Below, one piece after another: positions 47,685 to 55,499 of a stretch of 64,000 nt of DNA; the stretch's first letter is position 1; every line of letters begins with the position of its first letter. The notes below the pieces were generated by a model. It had not been told where the DNA came from. It saw only the letters and a program-made list of their open reading frames with translations, and searched no databases. Position numbers and translations under genes: made by a program. The stretch spans positions 74,404,305 to 74,468,304 of the forward strand of contig NC_077227.1 of assembly GCF_027887165.1 (NCBI RefSeq), given 5' to 3'. This DNA is from Monodelphis domestica (Eukaryota; Chordata; Mammalia; Didelphimorphia; Didelphidae).

Positions 47685-50600
47685 TCCCAGACTTCTTACA
47701 CCTAATCCCCACCCACATATTCTGCAATCCAGTGACATACTGTTTTCTATCTCCTGACTCCAGTCATTCTCTCTGACTGTCCCCAATACCTGGAATGCTC
47801 TTTCTCCCCTCTCATCTCTGCCTCGTGGCTTCCTAAGGTTCTTTAGACACCCCCCCATAGGAAGTCTTTCCCAACCCCTCTTGATTCTAATGCCTTTTCC
47901 CTGCTAATTATTTCCAGTTTATTCTATGTATAACATATTTGTAGATAGTTGTTTCCATGTTGTTTCCTCCATTAGACTATGAGTTCCTTGAGAGCAGGGA
48001 CTGCCTTTTGCTTCTCCTTTTGTCCCCCGTGCTTAGAACAGTGCCTGGCACATAGAAGGCACTTAATAAATCTTTATTGACCAACTGAATAGCTAACTTT
48101 GACTCTGTAACCCATATTGACTGTGGATGACCCCAGTCAAGTCACAGCCTCTGGGTTGTTCTCTAGGCAACTGGTGGTGCCCTGGGCAACTCTCTAAGAC
48201 TCTATGTTGAAGAGAAAGTGCCAGCCTTCTTACCTGTGTTAATAGAGAGAGTCTCTTTTCCTGGAAGTTCACTCTCCCAAGAAAACAGCACATCTATCCT
48301 AACCTTAAGCAAGCACCTGTAAGGTACAGGTCACTATTTTAGGAGCTGGGGTGGATATAAAGTTTAAGTAAGATACAGTGACCTGCCTTCAAGGAACATA
48401 TAACCAAGTATCTAGATAAAATGGAATTTGTATCCGAATGCTAATTTTGCTTGGTTGAAAAAAGGTAGCAGAGTCAGGAAAAGCATTTCTAATGTTGCAA
48501 AATCATCCTTATGTAGCCTTTCGATCAGTTGTCACCATCACCATTGACTTAAGAGTCTATTCAATATCTGGTACTTCCAAATTTAAGATTTAGTCATTTT
48601 TAATTGAAAAATGGAAAAAAGCACATAATTAATTTGAAAACTGTATTAGGAGTAAGTATATTATATACATATATATATAATCATATCACACACACATTGA
48701 GAAGAAAATAAAAATAAATGTCACTTTCCCTCTCTAAAGCTCTTTCCTTTTACATAAAATAATAGGGTTAAACTAGATCATCTCTAAGTTCCTTCTGACT
48801 TTAACATTGAGTTTTTAATACTCTTTTTATTTTTACCCCAATTAACATTGTAAAGTAAAAAAAAAACATTTTTTAAAATGTTGAGTTTCAAATTCTCTCT
48901 CCTAACCTTCTCTCTTTGCCACCACAAAAGAAACTGCTATAGATATTTTTATGCAGATAGATCCTTTTCCCTTTAAGTTTTTCTTAAGTAATTTATCCTC
49001 TTACCTTAAAAAATAAAAATAAAACTTGGAAACAGTTTTACTGAAGAGTCTTATCTCAGACAAGAAAGTCAAGAATAAATTAAACTGACATCACTTAGCC
49101 AGCAATTAAAAGAGGAAGGAGAGATAGCAAGTCAGCACTCATTCTCTTAGTTTTACCAAAATATTTCCATTCCCTTCTCTTCTCTTACAAATGCCAACAT
49201 TTCTGTAGCCTCCTTCAAAATAGCCTTTTCTGTTAATGTCCTCTATTGGAGAAATATCAAAAGAATGAGATTCTAGTTAACATTGTCACCTACTGTTGTG
49301 TAACTCCAAGTGACTATTCTTTCATTAATGGGACTTGAAGATTTCAAAGGCAAATGAGAGTTGCTGATGGTGGTTATGGGAGTGTCATCTTCCCCAGTAT
49401 ACCCATTCCTGTTTCAGAGTGAAAATATCAAGAAAGGAGGGATAATTCCAAGAAAATACATAGTACTGAAAAGTCCAAAGAACTTAATTTTCATATCCTG
49501 GCAATTTTTAGGAGGGTAAAATATAAATTGATTACAAAGAGCGTCTCTATTATAAAGTCTGAAGGTAAACGTGAAAATGTTGGTTTGTAAGTCTAAGCAC
49601 AAGAAACCCCAATAGGCTCTTAGCTGTCAAAGCATTCATAAAAGCTCATTTTTCAACAGTTATTATGAAACTGCTTGGTATAAGTGGAGAAAAAGCAAAT
49701 CTCATCCTAAAGCTGGGTTCAGACAGGGCTTTTGTGGGGTGCTTCTTTGGACTCTATTAGGATTCAAGTTTTATTAATTTTGGTGCCAGGAACTAGGTGT
49801 TCTGTATATGTGTTGAGGATAAGAGGAAGAGAATGGATGGTAAAGTCTACTGTCAATTTGGGGAATTAAAGTTTACCCACAGGACATAACCAGATAATCA
49901 TCCAAGGCAATGCCATCAGCTAAAGAATGTTCATGATCATTTTAGGTATGAGCCTAGCATAGTTTGTATTCCGTAGCCTTGAATAAGGTGAACTGAATTG
50001 GACATTAACCTTAATTTTTGTTGTTTTGTTTGGGGGAGTTGGTTTTGCCTATTTATTTTTTGACATGTGTATGGGTATGGGGGCATGGAGGTGTTTTCAA
50101 AACAAATATATTACCTTATTTTCATAGAATGCCAGAGCTGGCAGGGGCCATCAGATCATTGAAGCCAACTGCCTTATTTTGGAGATGAAACAACTTTAAA
50201 GCCCAGAGAGTTGGTGATTCACCTAAGAACTAAAAGCCAGGGTCTTTCAACTCTTACTTCCATCCTTGGCTCTTTCTACTCCGTAATTTGTCATTCACAA
50301 TAACTTGAAATGATTGCATTTCACCTAATGCATTTTTCCTCTTTTTCAGCCGTATTAAGAAACGATGGACACCAAATCATTTTACAGGAGACAGAGGACT
50401 GGAATTGCGTAGAGCTTGTAGTCAATGGTGAAACCGTTTTCCAGTGCAAAATCGATGAATTGGACTTTGGTAAGTTCTCAAAGGAGACATTGAGACAACT
50501 TGTTCTCCATTTTGAAGGAGATTGCTTCCATTTATTAACATGTAAATAATGCCAATGTTTCTTACTTGGGCTTAAGTGAAGGGTTGCTTAGTATTTTTAA

Positions 50601-52923
50601 AACAATGCTAAATTCAAGTCCTTTTTTTCATATTCTCAACACATGGTGGTTATAATGCATTACAGGCTTCCCAAACAGCATAACAGGAGCTGGACTCTAA
50701 GAAGGGAGGTCATTTGCTCAAGCTCACCCAATGAGTCAATAGTGGCAGAGCTGGGACTAGAATACTATGGTCTCTTGACTTCCAAACTAAGTCTCTTTCT
50801 ACCATATCCTGTGTAGTTTAATGATTTGTTCCAGAATAATAGAAATGCAAGAGCTTTTTTTAATGATTTGTTTTATAAAAACAATTCCATTTTCTGCTTG
50901 AAAACTTCAGAGGATTATTATTATATTTCCATTCCTCTCCTCTCAGGTTTTGTACTCTTTAAGGTCACCATCAAGCATATTATAGTTAACATTTCTATAG
51001 CACCTACTAAGTTCCTGGCACTCATTGGATCCTCATCCCTGCCCTGGAAGATAAGTTCTCTTTATCCCTATGAGATAGATTATGTATTCCTATTTTATAG
51101 TTAAGGAAATTGAGGCAGGCAGTAGTTAAGTGATTTATCCAGAGTCACACAGCTAGCAAATGACTGAGACCAGATTTGAAATCAAGTTTTCTTGACTCCA
51201 GGCTCAATGCTGTCTCTACAGTGCCTCCTAGTCATCAACCAATCAATCAATCAACCAATCAATAAGCATTTATAATGTCCAAGGCACTGGGGATACAAAG
51301 GTAAAAATGAAACAAGGCCCTGCTTTCAAGTAGTCCATGGGGGAGGAGACCGCTGTATATGTACATATCAGTACATGCAAAATATAGGAACTGGGTTATA
51401 TATTGCATGACTTCCCTGGTGAGGAGAACTCTTAGGTGAGAAAATAAGCATCCACAACATAGGTATGATAAATGAAAGGCCATGGTGGAGGGTATCTGGG
51501 GTTCTTGGGAAAGGCCTTTTGTAGGCTGGGCTTTAAAGGAAATTAGGGATTTTGAAGGGAAGTTAGGGGAAGAGAGCAAGGAGCACAGCTCAGGCAGAAG
51601 GAACCAACAGCTTTTGCTGTGATAGGCGCAGTGATAGCAGATGATTGTCATCCATGTGAAGAACAAGAAGGCTACTTTGGCTGGAACTTAGAGGATACAG
51701 AGGGGAGTAATGTAATAAGCTTCATATCTAAAAGATCTAGTAATAAGTCTAGAAAAGCAGGCTGGTGCCAGGCTGTGAAGGGCTTTAAATGCCAAACCAA
51801 AGTTAACACTTGAGCTTAGACGTAACAGGGAGCTATTGAAGTTTATTGAACCAGAAGGTGATGTGACCAGATCTATTCCCTACGAATATCACTTTGATAG
51901 TTGTGTGGAGGACGGATTGGATAAAGGGGAGGCTAGAAGTTGAGACTAATTAGGAGACCCAAAAGACAGAAGAGCCTTCTCCAAACCCTGGTCATTTAGT
52001 CCTTTGAACTCTCATGCCATCTTCTTTATGTCTCTTGTGCAATAATCATTTTCTAGTTTGCATTTATAGTTTCTCCTGGGCATGTTTAATCTCTCTTACT
52101 ATTTAATCATCAAGAACTGGTTAAGCGTCTTGTGTTAGGCACTGAGCTGGATCCTGGGGATACAATACAAAAAATGAAAATCCCTAATTTTAGGGAGTTT
52201 ACATATACCCAGTGGGTTATAACTCTTGGAAAAAAGAAAGCTGGTCTTTCCTTTTCTTTTTAAATCCTTAATTTATGTCTTAGTAACAACTTTAAGACAG
52301 AGGAAGAGAAGATTCAGGATGGACAGGGAAAGGGGAGGAGAAGGGAAATTTGGGGACTTTCTTCAGGTATTTGAACTCCAAGACTAGTACTAGGCCAGGC
52401 TGCCTCTTGGGATACTCCTTAGCACTCATCATAACATAGTGCTCAAGACCTTGCATGTAGTAGGAATTCTATAAACTTTTGTTAAACTGTGTCTGGCCTC
52501 CAAAGGTATAGGTTCGTTTGAAAAGCATAACAAGGTTTGCTAGGATAATTAAAGGCAACGTTCTAAGAAATAGTCTATTATAAACTTGATTTAAAGGCTT
52601 ACTCCAGATCAGGGATTATCTCTAAAGAAATTCTGTCCCAAGTCTACTTGTGACTGAATCGACTTATTTTCCAGCTGTCATAAGTGGAATTGAAAATTTA
52701 AGCAGTCTCACTTTTGGCCCTACTAAAGATTAGTTAGCATCAGATTCACTCTTCTGATAATTTTTGGAAATCTCTTTTTGAGAGAAGTCAGATATTTCAA
52801 ATGATAATACTGGACTTTGGGGAAAGTTAAGCAACCAAAAACTATCTTTTTTCCCTAGGAGGGGATGGCAAATTAGATCCACTGTGTGAAGAAGCCAGAA
52901 AAGCAGTGCTAGAAGCCTACTAA
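20253..52923 (+). CDS. C10orf53: C10orf53 orthologue, UPF0728 family, three coding exons
   Basis: A small protein of unknown function. Exons 20253-20349, 50350-50469 and 52859-52923 splice in frame (phase 1 at both junctions) to 93 residues. The start [14 protein letters not shown] and the C-terminal [21 protein letters not shown] match the known family start MPK..YGPY and its near-invariant end. The middle exon has [13 protein letters not shown] and a DELDFG border. No signal peptide or membrane segment is seen. The ATG lies in the CpG-rich promoter and fits the family start. It follows CHAT on the same strand, as in human. The 30-kb first intron holds both ERVs. No stop or frameshift is seen, so it looks functional. 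Confidence 0.93.
20545..20690 (+). repeat. MIR SINE, 3' half
   Basis: CTTCATCTGTAAAATG, GGTTGTGAGGATCAAATTAG and CACAGAGCCTGTTGCACG occur in the MIR order. The pyrimidine microsatellite follows directly. Confidence 0.75.
20681..20845. repeat. Polypyrimidine (TTCC/TTCT)n tract
   Basis: About 165 bases are almost wholly C and T on the + strand. Frames on the - strand give Lys/Arg/Glu-rich peptides that are artefacts. A triplex-prone tract is possible. Confidence 0.95.
20915..21095 (+). repeat. Old interspersed repeat, class uncertain
   Basis: Contains CTTGAGAGGTGATAGG, GGTAGTCTTCAAGCATGG and CCCTTTCAATTCTATGATTC. A related sequence occurs at 54290-54545. The pattern is a common mammalian repeat, but I cannot name its class. 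Confidence 0.5.
21410..21730 (+). mobile_element. L2 LINE fragment
   Basis: CTGATCATGTCATTCACC, CTCAACAAACTTCAGGG and a later CTTCATATCCTCTCTCAAGC follow the order of the L2 ORF2 3' region. Confidence 0.65.
22308..22334. repeat. (TG)n microsatellite
   Basis: Short TG run ending in GAGAGAG. The 1 kb after it holds nothing I can assign. Confidence 0.85.
23366..23572 (+). mobile_element. tRNA-derived SINE (opossum SINE1 type)
   Basis: Near full-length copy: AGGCAACTAGCTCACTCAG head, TATGTGATCCTAGGCAAGTC, TCTGCCTTAGAACCAACAC, and AAGGTAAGGGTTTAAAAAAA. Confidence 0.88.
23985..24310 (+). repeat. Probable marsupial SINE of a third family
   Basis: Contains CCAAGGTCATTCACTGCATC, GGAAGAGAGTGAAACTGATG and a 3' end TCCTCTTCAAAAACAAAAG followed by AACAATAAC. 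I recognise the pattern from marsupial repeats but not the family name. Confidence 0.45.
24420..25260 (-). mobile_element. L3/CR1-like LINE relic
   Basis: Shares blocks with the relics at 35790-36180 and 51237-51960: a gapped AAGCACTT...GCATAAAATGCTAGA start and GCCTGGAGAGAGTGGAGATG inside. Strongly decayed, and orientation is inferred from similarity. Confidence 0.45.
25261..26110 (+). repeat. Unassigned interspersed repeat, copy A
   Basis: The part from 25780 resembles 55590-55960 in the same orientation: a CCAGAAGAAACAGTTTAAAT-like start and an AACCAAGATTAGCTTATCC-like block. An L1 3' fragment follows, as in copy B. It may belong to a LINE or an ERV. Confidence 0.4.
26590..26990 (+). mobile_element. 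L1 LINE 3' fragment
   Basis: CCAATTGTGGTATATAAATG, GAACAGAGCCAGGAGAATTT and a degraded MEYY region match the L1 3' ends at 700-900 and 57960-58120. Confidence 0.6.
27036..27604 (-). repeat. 3' LTR of ERV 1
   Basis: On the - strand it starts TGATTGTGG directly after a polypurine tract and ends near ACAAACCTCACA. An ATTAAA poly(A)-like signal occurs near 27242. No second LTR copy is in the window, so the inner limit is good but the outer limit is a guess from the CA end rule. Confidence 0.6.
27605..27620 (-). promoter_or_regulatory. Polypurine tract of ERV 1
   Basis: On the - strand ACAAAAAAAGGGGA directly precedes the TG of the LTR. This is the expected form and place for the plus-strand primer of a retrovirus. 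Confidence 0.7.
27621..28500 (-). other. AT-rich stretch between pol and LTR of ERV 1
   Basis: env would be expected here, but no env-like frame, signal peptide or fusion-peptide pattern is seen. At 28327-28396 a CTTTTCCTCTGGG core occurs four times (starts 28327, 28352, 28368, 28384). Confidence 0.5.
28502..30790 (-). pseudogene. ERV 1 pol: RT connection, RNase H and integrase
   Basis: The 525-residue frame from 30790 starts near the RT thumb ([17 protein letters not shown]) and runs through RNase H ([25 protein letters not shown]). It then enters integrase with a His/Cys zinc-binding region (CQKCKIC) and the first catalytic Asp in YIQIDFI. A TAG at 29210-29212 interrupts it where Trp is usual after DRLTR. 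The same frame continues to 28874 with [11 protein letters not shown] and SSGQVERLN, which carry the other two acidic residues. Two frameshifts (near 28880 and 28720) lead to the C-terminal domain with WTGPHEVLL. RNase H shows changes at two usual acidic positions. Confidence 0.88.
30777..31712 (-). pseudogene. ERV 1 pol: N-terminal reverse transcriptase
   Basis: Two frames: 31712-31230 holds the RT fingers ([30 protein letters not shown]). 31193-30777 holds the palm, with [11 protein letters not shown] (first Asp) and [10 protein letters not shown] (other two Asp, about 30993-31004). A stop between them and a frameshift near 30785 break the gene. The upstream limit at about 31715 meets L2-like DNA, so protease and gag are missing. 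Confidence 0.87.
31716..32345 (+). mobile_element. L2/L3 LINE relic split by a SINE fragment
   Basis: Both 31716-31870 and about 31995-32345 read like CR1-clade LINE sequence (CCACCTCTTTCCTGATGATT, then ATTCTTATCTCTGGC and TCATCCTGCCACCATTCC). A partial SINE lies between them. Confidence 0.5.
31875..31998 (+). mobile_element. SINE1-type fragment, 3' half
   Basis: GTGTGACCCTGGGCAAGTCA through ACTGAAGGTAAAGATTTTTT. The 5' half is missing. Confidence 0.8.
32346..33305. other. Intron stretch, nothing recognised
   Basis: No frame, repeat family or RNA gene is recognised here. It could include conserved non-coding sequence. Confidence 0.4.
33308..33565 (-). mobile_element. MAR1-like SINE
   Basis: Reverse copy: TTGGGCCTGACTCTTCATGA, TTACAGATGAGGAAACTGAG, GATTTGCCCAGGATCACACA, then a reversed head ending CACTACCTAGCC. 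Confidence 0.75.
33680..33860 (+). repeat. L2 LINE 3' tail fragment
   Basis: AGAATGTAAACTCCTTTGGA, TGTCTTTATCTTTGTTTCCC and TTATTTAATGTTTGCTGAA in L2 order. Confidence 0.65.
33890..34100. repeat. Old DNA-transposon-like relic
   Basis: Shares TGAATTTGGATGGGAAGAAG, TATCTTCATTTCAATAT and GAGGCCCATGGATTTCATCA with the relic at 14395-14625. The class is uncertain. Confidence 0.4.
34255..35124 (-). mobile_element. Candidate solo LTR
   Basis: On the - strand it would begin TGTTGTGAATCTTAAAAATT and end near TTTTCACAGTCACA, with TG and CA termini. The R/U5-like part has GGGTCTCTCTGAACACGAGA. It resembles marsupial ERV LTRs in style. No internal region is attached, and I could not find a convincing target duplication. 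Confidence 0.4.
35125..35789. other. Intron stretch, nothing recognised
   Basis: No gene or clear repeat. Around 35500-35700 it is less AT-rich and may be unique sequence. Confidence 0.4.
35790..36180 (-). mobile_element. L3/CR1-like LINE relic
   Basis: Starts AACATTTGTTAAGCAATTAA and contains AAGGCTTCTTGGAGGAGATG, GGCACTTGAATTGAATC and GAGAGAGCATGCACAAAACC, the same family as 51237-51960. Confidence 0.5.
36182..36378 (+). mobile_element. tRNA-derived SINE (opossum SINE1 type)
   Basis: Full copy: GGCAACTAGATGGCTCAGTG, TATGTGATCCTGGGGAAGTC, ACTTGGAACCAATACC, and ending with AGACAAGGATTTAAAA. It sits just outside the low end of ERV 2. Confidence 0.9.
36407..36850 (-). repeat. 3' LTR of ERV 2, 5' part missing
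   Basis: Matches 42000-42425 along its length with scattered differences and small indels, for example AATAAGGAGAT and GTTTATTAAACCAAA. AATAAA on the - strand is at 36488-36493. The first about 115 bases of U3 seen in the other LTR are absent. Confidence 0.85.
36851..38250 (-). other. AT-rich non-coding stretch of ERV 2
   Basis: Very AT-rich sequence with many TATA and TTGTTATG-like words between integrase and the 3' LTR. No env-like frame is found. Part may be expanded low-complexity DNA. Confidence 0.5.
38250..39935 (-). pseudogene. ERV 2 pol: RNase H and integrase
   Basis: [14 protein letters not shown] linker (39693-39935 frame) precedes degenerate RNase H, with [16 protein letters not shown] at about 39540-39590. 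The 252-residue frame 39473-38715 holds the RNase H end (NHRADITAK), the integrase zinc region (CSSCSVC) and the core with QIDYIRMP and [17 protein letters not shown] at 38712-38714 precedes [18 protein letters not shown], which carries the catalytic Glu. A frameshift near 38600 leads to the rest, and [10 protein letters not shown] near 38310 is the C-terminal GPY-type domain. The first zinc-ligand His appears to be Tyr. Confidence 0.83.
40200..41541 (-). pseudogene. ERV 2 gag
   Basis: The frame 41541-41059 starts MKTFMCL, has a hydrophobic stretch at residues 11-27 and a likely charged coiled coil at about 48-95. A capsid start follows (SLFPLRD, then [20 protein letters not shown]). After a frameshift near 41065, capsid continues ([13 protein letters not shown]) to the 40953-40642 frame with [20 protein letters not shown] and LERIMDA. 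A Lys/Glu-rich coiled-coil region (40585-40364) and a nucleocapsid-like Asn-rich region follow. No clean CCHC knuckle is visible. The N-terminus has no Gly at position 2, so the usual myristoylation signal is absent. Confidence 0.75.
40257..40290. repeat. (ATT)n microsatellite in ERV 2 gag
   Basis: About ten ATT units. On the gag strand they read as AAT and would give a poly-Asn run flanked by NW and WNN. Confidence 0.9.
41975..41997 (-). promoter_or_regulatory. Degenerate tRNA-Arg-type primer binding site of ERV 2
   Basis: On the - strand, two bases after the LTR end, TGGCCAAGCCAGCTAGGAGT resembles the complement of the 3' end of tRNA-Arg(ACG). It needs one inserted base and a few substitutions. 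The position is exactly where a PBS should be. The tRNA identity is from memory. Confidence 0.55.
42000..42545 (-). repeat. 5' LTR of ERV 2
   Basis: On the - strand it starts TGAAATTTTGCAAAGCTGAT and ends CTCCTTATTTCA. AATAAA is at 42080-42085, about 80 bases before the end. The inner 430 bases match the 3' LTR. A flanking CTAG occurs near both ends (36401-36404 and 42554-42557), which may be a target duplication or chance. Confidence 0.75.
42552..42727 (+). mobile_element. SINE1-type copy with internal loss
   Basis: Head CTAGGTAATCCAGTAATTAG, CACCAGACCTGGAGTCAGGA, then AGGCAAGTCACTTTACCCC and an AAGTAATGCTTTAAAAAAAG end. The middle is shortened. Confidence 0.75.
42858..43018 (-). mobile_element. 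SINE1-type copy
   Basis: Reverse copy: TTGTCTTGGAATCAATATTG, GTTAAGTGACTTGCCTAGCA, TTTGAACTCAGGATCTCC, and a degraded head. Confidence 0.8.
43030..43290 (-). mobile_element. L3/CR1-like LINE fragment
   Basis: Shares AATCATCAGCATAGAGATGA, AGGGCCCAGGACAGA and GAGACTGAGAAGGAGGG-type blocks with the LINE at 4430-6120. Confidence 0.55.
43786..44900 (+). pseudogene. TRIM-family (RING/B-box/SPRY) pseudogene
   Basis: TRIM proteins are usually E3 ubiquitin ligases. Here broken + frames follow the family order without introns. [13 protein letters not shown] resembles the start. A RING part follows ([13 protein letters not shown], then CPQCKQVSL), and then a B-box ([20 protein letters not shown], then a CC pair and His). 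A degraded coiled coil comes next. A PRY/SPRY piece ([13 protein letters not shown] and, out of frame, RHCWEVDM) is near 44660-44810. Stops and frameshifts occur at about 43840, 44190 and later. The lack of introns suggests a processed copy, but no poly(A) tail is obvious. The closest TRIM is not determined. Confidence 0.8.
45190..45945 (+). mobile_element. L2/L3 (CR1-clade) LINE relic
   Basis: TCACACCTAGACATTGTAGT, GCTGACAAATTGATCTTCCT, CCATGCCTGGAATTCTCTCC and a tail with GCATTTAATAAAAGCTC follow the LINE2/L3 order. Confidence 0.7.
45946..46325 (-). mobile_element. L1 LINE 3' fragment
   Basis: TATTGTTTTCCTTACTATTC, TTCATGCTTCTCTG and a later GTGCTATAAACATTTTAGAG and GAGTCAAAGGGTATGGAGG are the reverse of marsupial L1 3' sequence. 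A CA repeat splits it. Confidence 0.6.
46116..46186. repeat. (CA)n microsatellite with CGCA interruptions
   Basis: Long ACACAC run with regularly spaced CGCA units in its second half. Confidence 0.95.
46918..47112 (+). mobile_element. MIR-type CORE-SINE
   Basis: TTGGATTTGCAGTCAGAGGA, CTGTGTGACCTTGGGCAAG, GGTCTCAGCTTCCTCAGTCT and CTTCCAGCTCTAAACTGTGA are in order, with low divergence for this class. Confidence 0.75.
47380..48085 (+). mobile_element. L2 LINE fragment with 3' tail
   Basis: CTCATCACTTCTCACCTGGA, CAGCTGCCAAAGGCATCTTC, ATACCTGGAATGCTCTTTC, TTGAGAGCAGGGACTGCC and CAGTGCCTGGCACATAGAAG are classic L2 order. A CA repeat at 47638-47682 interrupts it. Confidence 0.85.
47638..47682. repeat. 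(CA)n microsatellite
   Basis: About 22 perfect CA units inside the L2 copy. Confidence 0.95.
48086..50115. other. C10orf53 intron 1, 3' part, no gene
   Basis: Mostly unassigned. There is a short TA run near 48660-48690 and a LINE-like piece at about 48810-48960 (GAGTTTCAAATTCTCTCTCC, CCACCACAAAAGAAACTGC). Nothing suggests an exon. Confidence 0.45.
50118..50285. repeat. MIR3-like relic
   Basis: ATAGAATGCCAGAGCTGGCA, CCATCAGATCATTGAAGCC and GAGATGAAACAACTTTAAAG form the usual pattern of this old repeat, right before exon 2. Confidence 0.55.
50350..50469 (+). CDS. C10orf53: C10orf53 exon 2
   Basis: Acceptor CTCTTTTTCAG, 120 bases, donor GTAAGT. Encodes [17 protein letters not shown] through [10 protein letters not shown] plus split codons at both ends. 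Confidence 0.93.
51070..51235 (-). repeat. MIR3-type relic
   Basis: TATAGTTAAGGAAATTGAGG, GTGATTTATCCAGAGTCACA and GACTCCAGGCTCAATGCTGT follow a reversed SINE order. Confidence 0.55.
51237..51960 (-). mobile_element. L3/CR1-like LINE relic
   Basis: Starts with an (AATC)n run and AATAAGCATTTATAATGTCC, then GGCACTGGGGATACAAAGG. Later it has GGCTGTGAAGGGCTTTAAAT and GTGTGGAGGACGGATTGGAT, the common 3' pattern of this family. Confidence 0.55.
51961..52858. other. C10orf53 intron 2, 3' part
   Basis: Contains a LINE-tail-like piece near 52120-52200 (GTGTTAGGCACTGAGCTGGA) and otherwise unassigned sequence. Confidence 0.4.
52859..52923 (+). CDS. C10orf53: C10orf53 exon 3 with stop
   Basis: After acceptor TTTTTTCCCTAG, GA completes Gly. 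[20 protein letters not shown] and TAA follow. This C-terminus is the most conserved part of the family. Confidence 0.95.
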
Positions 52924-53360
52924 TGAAAAAGCCTTATTTGCCCATCCGTCTTGGCTTGGAATGACTCCCAGCCCCTGCAATGGCAGGAAACAGGTAGTTT
53001 GACTGTGAAGGTGAAAACAGCTGGCTTGGCCCTTGTTGATTTGTAGAGTATAGCTTATCTCTGGACAGTCCAAGGTTGTGCAAAAGAGCACCAGATACTT
53101 GGTGCAACAATGAAACATTTTAAACCTGGTTATTGGGAAACCCATTGCATCCATCTAACACATCCATCTAGCACCCCAAACAATAATAACAATAATAACG
53201 CCATGCCTCTTGCAGCATCTCTCAACCCTGACCTGTAGGGAGAATGGCTACAATTATGGACTGCCAAGACTATCGACTATAGCATTGAGCTGAAGGAGAA
53301 TAATAAAATACTGTCTAATTACAGCAACAGCATCGTTCAATAAAAACATTTAGCTGTTTA
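52924..53360 (+). other. C10orf53: C10orf53 3' UTR
   Basis: AATAAA signals occur at 53302-53307 and 53339-53344. The short length fits a small gene. The true end is not known. Confidence 0.6.
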
Positions 53361-54289
53361 AAAAAACCATTTAGCTATGAAAAATCCATTCTTTACTAAG
53401 GATGGAACTGGGCAAGGATGGAAAATAAAGATTTCTTTAAGTTAGAATTTAGTGTTTTGAAAGTCTAGATCCTAAAACTCAGAATTCTGAGACACCCCTT
53501 TTACTACTACAAAGTTAATTTAGGGTCTGGTTGTGAAGGGGCTTAAAAAGCTGGCAAGGGACTTTGGAATTTTTTTGATAGGTAATAAGGAAGGTTGGAA
53601 AAGAAAAAAACTGATCAGAGTAGTTCCTTAGGAAGATTTCATGGGATAGAGAGTATACCCCAGATTCAGTGGTGGTGGTGGGCAGAGTATATTGAAAGTG
53701 AGAGAAATTGGAGACAGAGTCACCTGAAAGGTTCTTATGATTGTCTAAGTATGAGGTAATAAGTGAGCAAACTAGGGCTGTGGTAGCAGAAATAGAAGAT
53801 AAAAGTGAATATAAGAGATGTGAAGGAAGAATTGATAAGGCTCAGTGTCTAATGGAATATGATGGGAAATTCAGAGAAATGTTTTTGTGACTGGGACTTG
53901 GGGTCTCCAGGGTTGATCAGACCCCACAGATTGAAAGGGAAGTTCTGAAAATGGCAAGGATGTAATAATAAGTATAAATGCATCACTAATAACCACTGCT
54001 TGATTCTAATTCATGGAAGCCAGTTTGCTCCAGAAAAACATTGGCCAGAGGAGCTGTCTTCTTCCTGGAATACATTTAGCATATGTTCATAATGCAAAAT
54101 GGGCAAGCCCTCACTCTCAATGGCTTTCTTATAATGCTTACTTGCTCCTTTAATCAAGGTCACTTTTGCTTGGGAACCTCTGCCAATATCTCTGCATTCC
54201 ACCTCTTCACTTTTCTAAGAAGACTCCCACTTCAACTCTGGAAGAGTATGATTTGTGTTTCAAGTTTGTAAAGAGCTACCAAGTGGAAG
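53361..54289. other. Intergenic, nothing recognised
   Basis: Part (about 53520-53800) reads like decayed L3-type sequence (AAAGCTGGCAAGGGACTTTG, GATCAGAGTAGTTCC). No gene is seen. Confidence 0.4.
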
Positions 54290-54545
54290 GAAGGAAGACT
54301 TCTTCTGCTTGACCCTAGAGAGAAGGACTAGGAGAAATGGGTACAAATTGCCAAGAGGAAGATTTAGGCTTCATTAGGGAAAAAAAAAAAAGCTTCCTAA
54401 CAATTAGAACTATCCAAAAGCAAAATGGGCTCAAGAAATCAAAGGTTACTGTCACTGGAGAGGATCTGCTTATTTAAGAATGGTTCATACTAGATAACTT
54501 CTGATGTCCTTGCCTTCCAAATCTGAGATCCTGAGATAATTGAAT
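54290..54545 (+). repeat. Old interspersed repeat, same family as 20915-21095
   Basis: AGCTTCCTAACAATTAGAAC, TATCCAAAAGCAAAATGGGC and CTTCCAAATCTGAGATCCTG form the longer version of the family seen near 20.9 kb. Confidence 0.5.
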
Positions 54546-54862
54546 TACAAATATAAAATTATCTAAAATTAAGCTATCAGTTCAAACACGAAAATTGTAT
54601 GCTATGAGCCATTATTAAAAGCAAAGCAGGGGAATACTGAAAAGGAAACATAATATGATCTTGCAACAAATGTGGAATGAACAAAAATTCGACATATAGT
54701 CAATGTAGGAATTAAGCATGTGTAAAATGTTAGTTTGGTTTTTGTTTTTTACCATTTTGGAATCAGGCACTAAAACCTGAAATGAATGCCTTTAGGGTGC
54801 TATTTTGCTCATGGACTTCAAATTACTTTAGAAATCTCTGGAAATACATAATCATTTCAATA

Positions 54863-55123
54863 GGGCAGGTAGGTGGCACCATAGTGCATAGAGTGCCAGG
54901 TCTGAAGTCAGGAAGACTCATCTTCCTGAGTTCAAATTTGACCTCTGACATTGATTAGCTGCATGACCCTGGACAAGTCACTTAACCCTGTTTCTCTCTG
55001 TTTTCTCATTTGTAGAATTATCTGGAGAATGAAATAGCAAACCAATATAGCATCTTTGCTTTAAAAAAAATTCAGAGGGGCTCCTGAAGTGTCAGATATG
55101 ACTAAAAGATTAATAGTAGAAGA
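54863..55123 (+). mobile_element. MAR1-like SINE
   Basis: GGCAGGTAGGTGGCACCATA, GAAGTCAGGAAGACTCATC, CTGGACAAGTCACTTAACCC, TCTGGAGAATGAAATAGCAA and a degraded GTGTCAGATATGACTAAAAG end. Confidence 0.8.
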
Positions 55124-55499
55124 AATTAAGGCTCAAAAGAATTCTTTAGTTTTCATATGCAATTTTATACAATCTATAAATTTTTATCCTAGGGTTTAAT
55201 AAACACATTGATTTGAACAGGGTCAAGGGCAGAGTTTTATAGGGTCCCATTAGAAACCTTCCTCCAAACATCAATATTCAGTTGATCCTGTCATTCCACC
55301 AACTCTAAATCTATGTAATTAAACAATTGCTTGTCACTTTTATTTTACTTCTTATTACAAAAACAACTGACCTGGAAAATATATCAAGGAAATATAATAT
55401 AAGAATTTTCAGACTATTGGAAAGTTATGATCCAAAAAAAGAGTTTAGACACTATAAAAATCATTAATGAAAATTGCCTGGAAGTTATAGAACTAGAGG

